64,000 bases of DNA from Paramagnetospirillum marisnigri. GTDB taxonomy: Bacteria > Pseudomonadota > Alphaproteobacteria > Rhodospirillales > Magnetospirillaceae. A model generated the notes under the pieces. The model was not told where the DNA came from and searched no databases. It saw only the letters and a list, made by a program, of their open reading frames with translations. Shown piece after piece: positions 34,769-43,213 of this stretch. Numbering within the stretch: position 1 is the stretch's first letter; the number at the start of each line of letters is the position of its first letter. The stretch spans positions 1-64,000 of the forward strand of contig NZ_LWQT01000043.1 in the NCBI RefSeq assembly GCF_001650715.1. The letters are read 5' to 3'. The position numbers and the translations under genes were made by a program.

Positions 34769-35386
34769 ATGCGGATCAGCGATGTGGGGGATGCCGCCTT
34801 TTCGGTGGATTGCACCGCCGGTCCTGTCCCGGCGGTGCTGGCCGCCGTGCTGGGACGGGCCGGTGGTGTTCGCGGGCTGGTGGAGGTGGTTCCCGGCCTG
34901 GACTCCGTGCTGATCCGTTTCGATCCCCTGGCGACCTGCCGCGCCGAGGTCGAGGCCTGGGTCGTTGAGCGGTTGGGGCAGGCAGAGGGCTTGGCCGAGG
35001 CCGAGGGGCGGCTGTGGCGCATCCCGGTAACCTATGACGGTCCCGACCTGGACGCGGTGGCCATGGCCTGCGGCCTGACGCCTGCCAGGGTGGTGGAACT
35101 GCACTCTGGAACGGTCTTCCGGGTCCGGTTGCTGGGCTTCCAGCCCGGTTTCGCCTATCTGGGCACCCTGCCGCCCGAATTGCGCCTGCCGCGCCGGGCC
35201 GAGCCCCGCCTGAAGGTTCCCGCCGGGTCAGTGGCCATGGCCGACGACATGAGCGCCGTTTATCCCTGGGACAGCCCCGGCGGCTGGCACCTGCTGGGCC
35301 GCGCCGATATCGCCCTGTTCGACGCCGAGCGTGATCCGCCCGCTTTGCTGGCGGCGGGCGACCGGGTGGAGTTCGTGCCGCGATGA
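34769..35386 (+). CDS. pxpB: 5-oxoprolinase subunit B (KipI-like)
   Basis: 205 residues. KipI-family features: DAAFSVDC, VVPGLDSVLIRFDP, LHSGTVFRVRLLGFQPGFAYLGTLPPELRLPRR and VAMADDMSAVYPWDSPGGWHLLG. PxpB and PxpC form the ATP-dependent part of prokaryotic 5-oxoprolinase, which with PxpA opens 5-oxoproline to glutamate. First gene of a tightly overlapping pxpB-pxpC-pxpA operon. Start ATG with GGTGGGG upstream. Confidence 0.93.
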   Translation: MRISDVGDAAFSVDCTAGPVPAVLAAVLGRAGGVRGLVEVVPGLDSVLIRFDPLATCRAEVEAWVVERLGQAEGLAEAEGRLWRIPVTYDGPDLDAVAMACGLTPARVVELHSGTVFRVRLLGFQPGFAYLGTLPPELRLPRRAEPRLKVPAGSVAMADDMSAVYPWDSPGGWHLLGRADIALFDAERDPPALLAAGDRVEFVPR

Positions 35387-36408
35387 CCGCCCTGCGCGTT
35401 GTTTCCCCCGGTCTCAACACCACCGTCCAGGATCTGGGGCGGTTCGGCTATCAGGCCCAGGGGGTGCCGGTGGCGGGAGTGCTGGACCCGGTGGCGCTGC
35501 GCCTCGCCAATGCCCTGGTGGGTAATGCCCCGGGCGAGGCCGGGCTGGAGCTTTGCGCCCTCGGCCCCCGTCTGGCGGTGGTGGGCGAGGGGGCGCGGCT
35601 GGCGGTGGTCGGTCCCGTCCGTCTGACCCTGACCCGCGACGGCGAGAGCTGTCGCCTCGACCATGATCGCGCCCATCTGCTGCGCGACGGCGACGTCCTC
35701 GCCCTGGGAGCGGTGGAAGGCGCTGCCACGGCGGTGCTGGCGGTGGAAGGCGGTTTCGACCTGGAACCGGTGCTGGGCAGCCTGTCCACCTATAGCCGCG
35801 CCGCCCTGGGGCCATTGGGCGGCAAGGCCCTGTCGGCGGGGGCGGTGCTGCCGCTCCGCCGTCCGCATCCCTCGGACGAGCCGTGCCTGCTCCTGGCGGC
35901 GCCATTCGATTATGGCGCGGGTCCCATCCGGGTGATGCCGGGGCCGCAGGCGGATCGCTTCACCGACGAGGCCCTGGCCCTGTTCCTGTCCTCGGACTAT
36001 GCGGTGGCCAAGGATGCCGACCGCATGGGATTGCGGCTGGAAGGGCCAGGGCTGGAGCACCGGGACGGGGCGGGCATTCCGTCCGACGGGCTGGTGGCGG
36101 GCTGTATCCAGGTGCCGGGCAACGGCCAGCCCATCGTGCTGCTGGCCGACCACCAGACCGTGGGCGGCTATGCCAAGATCGCCACGGTGATCTCCGCCGA
36201 TCTGCCCCGGCTGGGCCGCGCGGTGCCGGGAACCCGGCTGCGCTTTTCGGCCGTCTCGCTGGCCGAGGCCCAGGCGGCGCGCCGGACGCTGGAACAGGCG
36301 GTGGCCGCCGCCGTGGCCGCCCTGCGGTCCGATGGGGGGGGGCTGGATCTGGCGGCGCTCTATTCGGCCAATCTGGTTTCCGGCATGGTCAGCGGGGAGG
36401 AGCCATGA
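35383..36408 (+). CDS. pxpC: 5-oxoprolinase subunit C (KipA-like)
   Basis: 341 residues of the biotin-dependent carboxylase-like/KipA family: TTVQDLGRFGYQAQGVPVAGVLDPVALRLANALVGN at the start, then VEGGFD, VLGSLSTYSRAALGPLGG, and LPSDGLVAGCIQVPGNGQPIVLLADHQTVGGYAKI. It overlaps pxpB by four bases (ATGA) and pxpA by the same. Role as in the PxpABC 5-oxoprolinase. Confidence 0.93.
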   Translation: MTALRVVSPGLNTTVQDLGRFGYQAQGVPVAGVLDPVALRLANALVGNAPGEAGLELCALGPRLAVVGEGARLAVVGPVRLTLTRDGESCRLDHDRAHLLRDGDVLALGAVEGAATAVLAVEGGFDLEPVLGSLSTYSRAALGPLGGKALSAGAVLPLRRPHPSDEPCLLLAAPFDYGAGPIRVMPGPQADRFTDEALALFLSSDYAVAKDADRMGLRLEGPGLEHRDGAGIPSDGLVAGCIQVPGNGQPIVLLADHQTVGGYAKIATVISADLPRLGRAVPGTRLRFSAVSLAEAQAARRTLEQAVAAAVAALRSDGGGLDLAALYSANLVSGMVSGEEP

Positions 36409-37148
36409 AAACCATCAACCTCAATGCCGATCTGGGCGAGGGCTGTGGCGACGATGCCGCCATGCTGGACGTGGTGGCCTCGGCCAATATCGCCTGCGGC
36501 TTCCATGCCGGGGACGCCGCCATGATGAGCCGCACCGTGGCCGCCGCCATGGCGCGCGGCGTCGGGCTGGGGGCGCATCCCTCCTATCCCGACCGCGAGG
36601 GCTTCGGTCGTCGCGCCATGGAGCTGTCCGTGGCCGAGCTGGAAGCGGTGGTGGCCTGCCAGGTGGGCGCCCTGGCCGGGGTGGTGGCGCTGCATGGCGG
36701 CCATCTCGCCCATGTCAAACCGCACGGCGCCTTGAGCAACCGGGCGGCGGTGGAGTTGGATATCGCCCAGGCGGTGGCGCGGGCGGTGGCGGCGGTGGAC
36801 GGCGGCCTGATCCTGCTGGCGCCCGCCGGGTCCGCCCTGGTGGAGGCGGGGCGGCGGAGCGGGCTGCGGGTGGCGGAGGAAGTATTCGCCGATCGCACCT
36901 ATGATGACGAGGGTTATCTGGTGCCGCGCTCCTCGCCCCATGCCCTGATCCACGACCCCGCCGAAGCGGCGGCGCATGTGCTGCGCATGGCCCGCGACGG
37001 GGTGATTCGCAGCCTTTCGGGGCGCGAGATCGCCTGCCAGGCTCAATCGGTCTGCGTCCATGGCGACGACCCCGGCGCGGTGGCCCTGGCGCGCGCGGTG
37101 CGTGCCGCGCTGGCGTCTGCCGGGATCAAGATCATACCCTTGGGATAG
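36405..37148 (+). CDS. pxpA: 5-oxoprolinase subunit A (LamB/YcsF family)
   Basis: 247 residues. The N-terminal NLNADLGEGCGDDAAMLDVV, then NIACGFHAGDAAMM, GAHPSYPDREGFGRR, VKPHGALSNRA and CVHGDDPGAV are the family's metal- and substrate-binding blocks. It completes the PxpABC enzyme that recycles 5-oxoproline, a by-product of N-terminal glutamine cyclisation. The gene ends 20 bp before the putative -35 of the homospermidine synthase promoter. Confidence 0.94.
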   Translation: MKTINLNADLGEGCGDDAAMLDVVASANIACGFHAGDAAMMSRTVAAAMARGVGLGAHPSYPDREGFGRRAMELSVAELEAVVACQVGALAGVVALHGGHLAHVKPHGALSNRAAVELDIAQAVARAVAAVDGGLILLAPAGSALVEAGRRSGLRVAEEVFADRTYDDEGYLVPRSSPHALIHDPAEAAAHVLRMARDGVIRSLSGREIACQAQSVCVHGDDPGAVALARAVRAALASAGIKIIPLG

Positions 37149-37167
37149 AAAATTCCTCGGCGGGTGT

Positions 37168-37196
37168 TGCATCGCGGAAAAATGGCGGGTATATAC
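37168..37196 (+). promoter_or_regulatory. Promoter of the hss leader
   Basis: TTGCAT (37168-37173) and TATATA (37191-37196) are separated by exactly 17 bp, good matches to sigma-70 hexamers. Transcription would begin near 37203, leaving a leader of about 310 nt before the hss start codon. Confidence 0.65.
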
Positions 37197-37202
37197 CCCT
37201 TC

Positions 37203-37512
37203 AGTGACGCACACGCACGTGCCTATGGCCCTTGTCGGTTATGCAACGACGACCGCGTCCTTTTTGGAAGAGCCGACGGGGTTGGGTCGGCGCCCGAAAG
37301 GGAGGTGTAGATGTTCGTGACCCATAAGATGGGCTTCATCCCGGAAATCAGTACGAGTATGTGACGGCGGCTGTCGCGACCGGAACCATGGTCGCCTGCC
37401 GCCGCTGAGCATGAGCGCGGTCTCCTTCCCGGGAGACCGCGTGGAGGGCGTCGTTTTCGGGTTCAAGGGTCGGCTTCGACCGGCCAATGACTGAGGTAAG
37501 AGGAGGACCTTT
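37203..37512 (+). promoter_or_regulatory. Structured 5' leader with upstream ORF, putative cis-regulator of hss
   Basis: At least four strong hairpins can be drawn. GCCGAC/GTCGGC lies at 37272-37291, just before the uORF ribosome site. A 13-bp stem with one internal loop (37365-37404) begins directly after the uORF stop. A perfect 10-bp stem CGCGGTCTCC/GGAGACCGCG lies at 37416-37441, and GGTCG/CGACC at 37468-37481. The hss ribosome site GAGGAGG follows. The layout resembles a leader-peptide or riboswitch control of polyamine synthesis. I do not recognise a known RNA family; the alphaproteobacterial speF motif is the nearest idea. Confidence 0.55.
37311..37364 (+). CDS. 17-residue leader peptide (uORF) upstream of hss
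   Basis: An ATG with a very strong ribosome site (AAAGGGAGGTGTAG) opens a frame of 17 codons, MFVTHKMGFIPEISTSM, ending in TGA. A stable hairpin starts at the base next to the stop codon. The ribosome site is as good as those of real genes here, which argues that it is translated. Its role may be to sense translation speed or a polyamine, as leader peptides of other polyamine genes do, but that is inference. Confidence 0.5.
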   Translation: MFVTHKMGFIPEISTSM

Positions 37513-38919
37513 ATGCGCACCATTGTCTTTTCCGGCCGCATGGTCGTGATCGGCTGCGGCAGTATCGGGCAGGGCATCCTGCCGCTGATCCTGCGCCATA
37601 TCGACATCGACCCGGCCAGGATGACCATCATCACGGCCTGTGAACGCGGCCGCGAGGTGGCCCAGGAATACGGCATCACCTTCATCAACAAGGCGCTGAC
37701 CTCCGACGATTACCGCGACCGACTGACTCCCATGCTGCGCAAGGGCGACTTCCTGCTGAATCTTTCGGTGGATGTGTCGTCGGTGGCACTGGTCGAGCTG
37801 TGTCGCGATGTGGGGGCGCTTTACCTCGATACCTGCATCGAACCCTGGCCCGGCGGTTATACCGACCCCGGCCTGTCTCCGTCGCTGCGCTCCAATTACG
37901 CGCTCCGCGAGGAGATGCTGAAGCTGAGGGTTCCCGGCATTCCCATGCCGACGGCGCTGGTCACCCATGGCGCCAATCCCGGCTTGGTCTCGCATTTCGT
38001 CAAGCAGGCCCTGCTCAACATCGCCGCCGATACCGGGCAGGCGGTGGAAACTCCCCGGTCCCGCGATGCCTGGGCGGCGCTGGCGGCCCGGCTGGGCGTC
38101 AAGGTCATCCATGTCGCCGAGCGCGACACCCAGGTGGGATCGGTGCCCAAGGCGGTGGGCGAGTTCGTCAATACCTGGTCCATCGACGGCTTCGTCGGCG
38201 AAGGCTGCCAGCCCGCCGAACTGGGCTGGGGCAGCCACGAGAAGGAATTGCCGCCCGAGGGGCGCCGCCATGAATTCGGCGGCGGCAGCGCCATCTATCT
38301 GATGCGTCCCGGCGCCAGCCAGCGGGTGCGCACCTGGACCCCCACCGAAGGCCCGTTCCACGGTTTCCTGATTACCCATAGCGAATCCATCTCCATCGCC
38401 GACTATTTCACGGTGAAGAGCGGGGATGCCGTCAGTTATCGACCCACCGTTCACTATGCCTATCATCCTTGCGACGACGCCGTGGTGTCGCTGCACGAAC
38501 TGGCGGGCAAGAACTGGAAGATGCAGGAGCGCCAGCGCCTGATGGGCAATGAAATCACCGCGGGTATCGACGAATTGGGCGTGTTGCTGGCCGGTCATGC
38601 CAAGGGCGCCTATTGGTATGGCTCGCAACTGTCCATCGCCGAGGCCCGTGAATTGGCCCCCCATAACAGCGCCACCAGCCTCCAGGTCACCGCCACGATA
38701 TTGGCGGGGATCATCTGGGCGCTGGAAAATCCGGATCGTGGCGTGGTGGAGCCCGACGAGATCGATTTCGATCGCATTCTGGAGATCGCCAGGCCCTATC
38801 TCGGGCCGGTGGTCGGGGTCTATACCGATTGGAATCCTCTTCAGGGACGTGGTGAGCTGTTTCCCGAGGATGTGGACACCTCTGACCCCTGGCAGTTCAA
38901 GAATGTCCGGGTCCTGTGA
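37513..38919 (+). CDS. hss: Homospermidine synthase
   Basis: 468 residues, the usual bacterial Hss length. It begins with an NAD-binding fold (VVIGCGSIGQGILPLIL) and continues with LSVDVSSVALVELCRDVGALYLDTCIEPWPGGY, MPTALVTHGANPGLVSHFVKQAL and GWGSHEKELPPEG, hallmarks of the family. It makes sym-homospermidine from two putrescines with NAD as a catalytic cofactor. Homospermidine replaces spermidine in many alphaproteobacteria. AAGAGGAGG precedes the ATG, after a long structured leader. Confidence 0.96.
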   Translation: MRTIVFSGRMVVIGCGSIGQGILPLILRHIDIDPARMTIITACERGREVAQEYGITFINKALTSDDYRDRLTPMLRKGDFLLNLSVDVSSVALVELCRDVGALYLDTCIEPWPGGYTDPGLSPSLRSNYALREEMLKLRVPGIPMPTALVTHGANPGLVSHFVKQALLNIAADTGQAVETPRSRDAWAALAARLGVKVIHVAERDTQVGSVPKAVGEFVNTWSIDGFVGEGCQPAELGWGSHEKELPPEGRRHEFGGGSAIYLMRPGASQRVRTWTPTEGPFHGFLITHSESISIADYFTVKSGDAVSYRPTVHYAYHPCDDAVVSLHELAGKNWKMQERQRLMGNEITAGIDELGVLLAGHAKGAYWYGSQLSIAEARELAPHNSATSLQVTATILAGIIWALENPDRGVVEPDEIDFDRILEIARPYLGPVVGVYTDWNPLQGRGELFPEDVDTSDPWQFKNVRVL

Positions 38920-38956
38920 TCACGCCTCCGCTCATTCGCCATTGAATTCTCCATGG

Positions 38957-38986
38957 GGCACCCCTATCTCGTCGGATAGGGGTGCC
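38957..38986 (+). terminator. Perfect 12-bp hairpin after hss
   Basis: GGCACCCCTATC pairs perfectly with GATAGGGGTGCC around a 6-nt loop, 37 bp after the hss stop. The next bases are GGTCCTATATA, so the T-tract is poor. It probably ends or protects the hss transcript. Confidence 0.6.
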
Positions 38987-39047
38987 GGTCCTATATACAA
39001 CGGCCAGTGTTGCGCGCCGATAGTATAGGAGAAGATGCTAAAACTAG

Positions 39048-39075
39048 TTGCATCGCACCGAACCTCCGCTAGAAT
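39048..39075 (+). promoter_or_regulatory. Promoter of the XRE regulator gene
   Basis: TTGCAT (39048-39053), 16-bp spacer, TAGAAT (39070-39075). The predicted start is about 25 bp before the TTG start codon, with GTGAGG as the ribosome site. Confidence 0.5.
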
Positions 39076-39108
39076 GTTGTCAGCAATTCTGGACTACGTG
39101 AGGTTATC

Positions 39109-39576
39109 TTGGTCAAAAGAAACGTGTCGACGCGAGGTCGGCTTGAAAGTGGCGCCCCCAATCCTGTCGATGTGCATGTGGGCGCCCGTATGCGCCTGCG
39201 TCGCACGCTGCTGGGGATGAGCCAGGAGAAGCTGGGAGAGGCCATCGGCCTGACCTTCCAGCAGGTTCAAAAATACGAGCGCGGCGCCAATCGGATCGGC
39301 GCGTCGCGCCTGTTCGACCTGTCGCGCGTCCTTGACGTGCCGGTGTCTTATTTCTTCGACGACATGTCCGACAATACCCAGGCCCAGAGCCCGGTGAACA
39401 TCATCAAGGGCTCCGTCGGCCTGTCGGACGAGCCCGCCACCTACGAGGCCGACCCCATGACCAAGCGCGAGACGCTGGAACTGGTGCGCGCCTATTACAA
39501 CATCACCGACCCCCAGGTCAGGAAGCGGGTCTATGAACTCGCCAAGGCCCTGGCGGCGGTTGCCGGCGGCGAGTAA
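39109..39576 (+). CDS. XRE-family helix-turn-helix regulator
   Basis: 155 residues. The Cro/CI-type HTH spans about 22-80: VGARMRLRRTLLGMSQEKLGEAIGLTFQQVQKYERGANRIGASRLFDLSRVLDVPVSYFF, a sequence very conserved in alphaproteobacteria. The C-terminal half (TKRETLELVRAYYNITDPQVRKRVYELAKAL) is also family-typical. Members regulate varied processes, including motility and exopolysaccharide. The frame starts with TTG at 39109, supported by GAGG six bases upstream; a GTG lies five codons later. Confidence 0.9.
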   Translation: MVKRNVSTRGRLESGAPNPVDVHVGARMRLRRTLLGMSQEKLGEAIGLTFQQVQKYERGANRIGASRLFDLSRVLDVPVSYFFDDMSDNTQAQSPVNIIKGSVGLSDEPATYEADPMTKRETLELVRAYYNITDPQVRKRVYELAKALAAVAGGE

Positions 39577-39600
39577 TCCGTCCCAATCGACCATGGCTTC

Positions 39601-39628
39601 AAAGGCCGGGGCTTGCCCCGGCCTTTTT
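39601..39628 (+). terminator. Rho-independent terminator of the XRE gene
   Basis: AAAGGCCGGGGC pairs with GCCCCGGCCTTT across a TT loop and runs into five T. It lies 25 bp after the stop codon. One of the clearest intrinsic terminators in the window. Confidence 0.9.
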
Positions 39629-39750
39629 GTTGCCCCCCCCTGATGCGGCGATAACTTTCCGTGGACAGGGGGTGGTGTGACTTTGGTGAATGGACTTGGC
39701 CGCAGGCTTTGATACTCTCTGCTAATAATTAAATGAAGTGGCGGTCGTGC

Positions 39751-40665
39751 ATGGACTCCTCCTCCGAATATCCGGAAATGATGGATACCCATCAGGTGGC
39801 CCGATATCTGCGGGTCAAGGAGCGCAAGGTCTATGAACTGCTGAAGGATCGACGCATCCCGTGCACCCGGGTGACGGGGAAATGGTTGTTTCCCAAGATC
39901 GAGATCGATGCCTGGCTGAAGCGGAACAGCGCCCAGGGATCGGCGGGCAGCCGGTCTGGTTCTGCCGCCATGGTCGTGGCCGGCAGCCATGATCCCTTGC
40001 TGGAATGGTGTCTGCGCGAGGTTGGCGGCTCCCTGGCCATGCTGCCCGGCAGTTCGGCCGATGGGCTGGCGCGGGTTGCCGCCGGCGAGGCGGCGCTGGC
40101 GGGTTTGCATCTGCTTGATCCGGAGAGCGGCGAATACAATATCCCTCATGTGCGCCAAGCGCTGGCCGAACACAATGTGGTGCTGGTGGAGTGGGCGCGG
40201 CGGCAGCAAGGGCTGGTGGTCGCGGCGGGAAATCCGCTGGGGATCGCCGGGGTGGCCGATCTCGCGCAGCACCGGCACAGGGTCGCGCTGAGACAACAGG
40301 GGGCTGGGAGCCGGGTGCTGTTCCAGCGTCTGCTGGCCGAGGCCGGGCTGTCGGAAGACGATATCATGGTGGTTGGAACCCCGGTTCGCAGCGAGACCGA
40401 TATGGGGCTGGCCATCCTGGAGGGCACCGCCGATGCCGGGCTGGCGGTGGCCTCCGTGGCCCAGACGTTGAAATTGGGCTTCGTGCCGCTGTGTGGCGAG
40501 CGCTTCGATCTGGTCATCGACCGGCAGGCCTATTTCGAACCGGCGGTCCAGGCATTGCTGGCATTTGCCAGGACGCCGGAATTCGCCGCCCGCGCGGCGG
40601 CGCTGGGCGGATACGATATCACCGGCACCGGGGCCATTCGCTGGAACGCGGCGGGGTCGGCATAG
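39751..40665 (+). CDS. One-component regulator: excisionase-type HTH fused to a periplasmic-binding-like domain
   Basis: 304 residues. Residues about 11-60 form an excisionase/MerR-like HTH (DTHQVARYLRVKERKVYELLKDRRIP, TGKWLFPKIEIDAWL). The remainder is a PBP-like domain of the type found in molybdate-responsive regulators (VVAGSHDPLLEWCL, RQQGAGSRVLFQRLLAEAGL, ETDMGLAILEGTADAGLAV). It has no signal peptide, so the sensor part works in the cytoplasm. Molybdate/tungstate or another oxyanion is a guess; no transporter is adjacent. ATG at 39751 or 39733; both have weak ribosome sites. Confidence 0.82.
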   Translation: MDSSSEYPEMMDTHQVARYLRVKERKVYELLKDRRIPCTRVTGKWLFPKIEIDAWLKRNSAQGSAGSRSGSAAMVVAGSHDPLLEWCLREVGGSLAMLPGSSADGLARVAAGEAALAGLHLLDPESGEYNIPHVRQALAEHNVVLVEWARRQQGLVVAAGNPLGIAGVADLAQHRHRVALRQQGAGSRVLFQRLLAEAGLSEDDIMVVGTPVRSETDMGLAILEGTADAGLAVASVAQTLKLGFVPLCGERFDLVIDRQAYFEPAVQALLAFARTPEFAARAAALGGYDITGTGAIRWNAAGSA

Positions 40666-40714
40666 TGGGCGAAGCGGAAGCGCCGCAGGGCGGTTCCCTG
40701 AGTGAGGAGAGCGT

Positions 40715-43213
40715 GTGATCCAGGCGTCACGGTCAGGGCTGGATGGGGATGGCGAGACGCCCGACCGGGTGACGGATCGCTTGCCTAGACGCGCGCGTTC
40801 CATTGTCTTGCGCTATGCCGCTCTGGCCGTCCTGGCCTGGAGTCTTCTGCTCGGCGGTTCGCTCTGGTGGAATGTGCAGCGCCAGGAAATCATCTCGTTT
40901 GACATGGCACTGAATTCCGCCCGGGGTGCCTTCGACAAGGACGTGGCCTACCGCGCCTGGGCATCCTCCCATGGTGGCGTCTATGTGGAGCCGTCCGAGA
41001 AAACACCGCCCAGCCCCTGGATGGCCCATCTGCCCGACCGGGACCTGCTGACCACGGACGGGCGCCTGCTCACCTTGATGAATCCCGCCTATATGCTGCG
41101 CGAGATGATGCAGGATTACGGTGACCTTTATGGCATCAAGGGACGCATCGTCGGCATCGTCTACCTCAATCCCAATAACGAGGCGGACCCTTGGGAGGCC
41201 GAGGCCATCCGCCAGTTCTCCGCCGGGAGCATTAAGGAGAAGCTGGCGGTCACCGATGTGGACGGCGCGCCGCATCTGCGCCTGATCAAGCCCTTCATCA
41301 TGGAACAGAGCTGCCAGAAATGTCATGGGCATCTGGGGTTCAAGAACGGCGAGGTTCGGGGGGCGGTGGGCGTGGCGGTGCCGCTGGCGCCCTATCGCGC
41401 CGCCGAGGCGGCGGCGGTGCTTGCCCTGGCCGCCTCCCACGGGGGCATCTGGCTGTTGGGGCTGGGAGGCATCCTGGTCATTTCCCGGCGCAGCGCCGTC
41501 CGCATGGCGGAGAAGGAGCGCGCCGAGGAGGAAAACCGCCTCGCCGCCCATGTTTTCCGCTATGCCCTGGATGCCACCATCATCACCGATGTGGATGGCC
41601 GGATATTGCGGGCCAATCCCATGTTCACCGAGATGACCGGCTACACGTCGCAAGACGTGATCGGCACCAATCCCCGGCTTCTGCGCTCGGACCACCACGA
41701 CGAGTCCTTCTATCAGGAAATGTGGCAGTCCATCTCCGCCACCGGCCGCTGGCAGGGCGAAATATGGAACCGGCGGCGCGACGGCAGCATTTTTGTCGCC
41801 TGGGAAAGCATCGTTGCGGTCAAGGATGAGCAGGGGCGGGTCCGCTACTATATCGGCAGCTTCAACGACATCACCGATCAGGTCGAGGCCCAGCGGCACA
41901 TCCTGCGCCTGGCCCATTACGACGTCTTGACCGAACTGCCCAACCGGGTGCTGTTCCAGGACAGGCTTGAGCGCGCCGTGGTGCATGCCTTGCGGCATGA
42001 CCGGCAGGCGGCGCTGCTGTTCCTGGACCTGGACGGGTTCAAGAAGGTCAATGACACGATGGGCCACCGGGCCGGGGACGAGTTGTTGAAGGAAGTCGCC
42101 CGGCGGCTGCGCCAATGCGTGCGCATGACCGATACCATCGCCCGGCTGGGTGGCGACGAGTTTACCGTCATCGTGGATGAGATCGCGTCACCCGCCGATG
42201 CCGTGGTGGTGGCGGACAAGATCCTGGCCGAACTGGCCCTGCCCATGGTCATCGAGGGGCGGGAGGTCTTCATCGGCGCCAGCATCGGCATCAGTGTCTA
42301 TCCCGATCATGGCCGCAGCGGCGACGAATTGCTGAAACATGCCGACACCGCCATGTATCAGGCCAAGGCGAGCGGCAAGGGGCGGCACAACTTCTACGCC
42401 GCCGAGATGACCCGCCGCGAGGAACGCCGCCTGGAACTGGAATCGGCCCTGCGCCAGACGGTCGAGGACGGCGGCTTCGAGGTCCATTATCAGCCCAAGG
42501 CTGATCTGAGGACCGGCGCCATCTCTGGCTTCGAGGCCCTGGTCCGCTGGACCCATCCCCAGTTTGGCGCGGTCTCGCCCGCCGATTTCATCCCCATCGC
42601 GGAAGAAATGCATCTGGTCGAGCGTATCGACATGCTGGTCTTGGGCAAGGCCTGCCGCCAGGGAAGGATCTGGCGCGAGGCCGGACATGACATCACCATG
42701 GCGGTGAACCTGTCAGGCGGCGATTTCCGGGATGGGAATTTGCCCGAGACCATTGCCGCCGTGCTGGCCGTGACCGGTTTCCCCGCCGAGTGTCTGGAGC
42801 TCGAGATCACCGAGACCTTCGTTCTGGACCTTGAACAGCAGCAGCGCCAGGTACTCGACGCGTTGAAGAAACTGGAAATACGCCTGGCCATCGACGATTT
42901 CGGAACCGGCTATTCTTCGCTCAGCTATCTCAAGTGCCTGCCGGTGGACACCCTGAAGATCGACCGCTCCTTCGTGCGAGACCTCGCCCGCGATTCGCGG
43001 GACATGATGCTGGTGGGCAGCATCATCGGCATTGCCCACAGCCTGGGGCTCAAGGTGGTGGCGGAAGGGATCGAGGAGGCCGACCAGAAAGCCATCCTGA
43101 TCACCCAGGAATGCGACGAGATGCAGGGCTATTTCCTGGCCAAGCCCATGCCGCCCGATCAGGCCAATATCTTCCTGATGCGGCATGCCCTCGATGCCGG
43201 TGACGCGGCGTGA
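40715..43213 (+). CDS. Membrane GGDEF-EAL protein with a putative heme-binding Tll0287-like sensor and PAS
   Basis: 832 residues. TM1 (about 31-52); a periplasmic DUF3365/Tll0287-like domain ending in CQKCH (Cys200, Cys203, His204), a c-type heme motif; TM2 (about 230-250); PAS (about 275-390); GGDEF (near 478-482, catalytic motif intact, so diguanylate cyclase activity is possible); EAL (near 606, with EALVRW, NLSGGDF, ELEITE, DDFGTGYSSL). It may sense redox state or a gas through heme and adjust cyclic di-GMP. GTG start with GAGGAG five bases upstream. The stop overlaps the chromate transporter start. Confidence 0.9.
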   Translation: MIQASRSGLDGDGETPDRVTDRLPRRARSIVLRYAALAVLAWSLLLGGSLWWNVQRQEIISFDMALNSARGAFDKDVAYRAWASSHGGVYVEPSEKTPPSPWMAHLPDRDLLTTDGRLLTLMNPAYMLREMMQDYGDLYGIKGRIVGIVYLNPNNEADPWEAEAIRQFSAGSIKEKLAVTDVDGAPHLRLIKPFIMEQSCQKCHGHLGFKNGEVRGAVGVAVPLAPYRAAEAAAVLALAASHGGIWLLGLGGILVISRRSAVRMAEKERAEEENRLAAHVFRYALDATIITDVDGRILRANPMFTEMTGYTSQDVIGTNPRLLRSDHHDESFYQEMWQSISATGRWQGEIWNRRRDGSIFVAWESIVAVKDEQGRVRYYIGSFNDITDQVEAQRHILRLAHYDVLTELPNRVLFQDRLERAVVHALRHDRQAALLFLDLDGFKKVNDTMGHRAGDELLKEVARRLRQCVRMTDTIARLGGDEFTVIVDEIASPADAVVVADKILAELALPMVIEGREVFIGASIGISVYPDHGRSGDELLKHADTAMYQAKASGKGRHNFYAAEMTRREERRLELESALRQTVEDGGFEVHYQPKADLRTGAISGFEALVRWTHPQFGAVSPADFIPIAEEMHLVERIDMLVLGKACRQGRIWREAGHDITMAVNLSGGDFRDGNLPETIAAVLAVTGFPAECLELEITETFVLDLEQQQRQVLDALKKLEIRLAIDDFGTGYSSLSYLKCLPVDTLKIDRSFVRDLARDSRDMMLVGSIIGIAHSLGLKVVAEGIEEADQKAILITQECDEMQGYFLAKPMPPDQANIFLMRHALDAGDAA

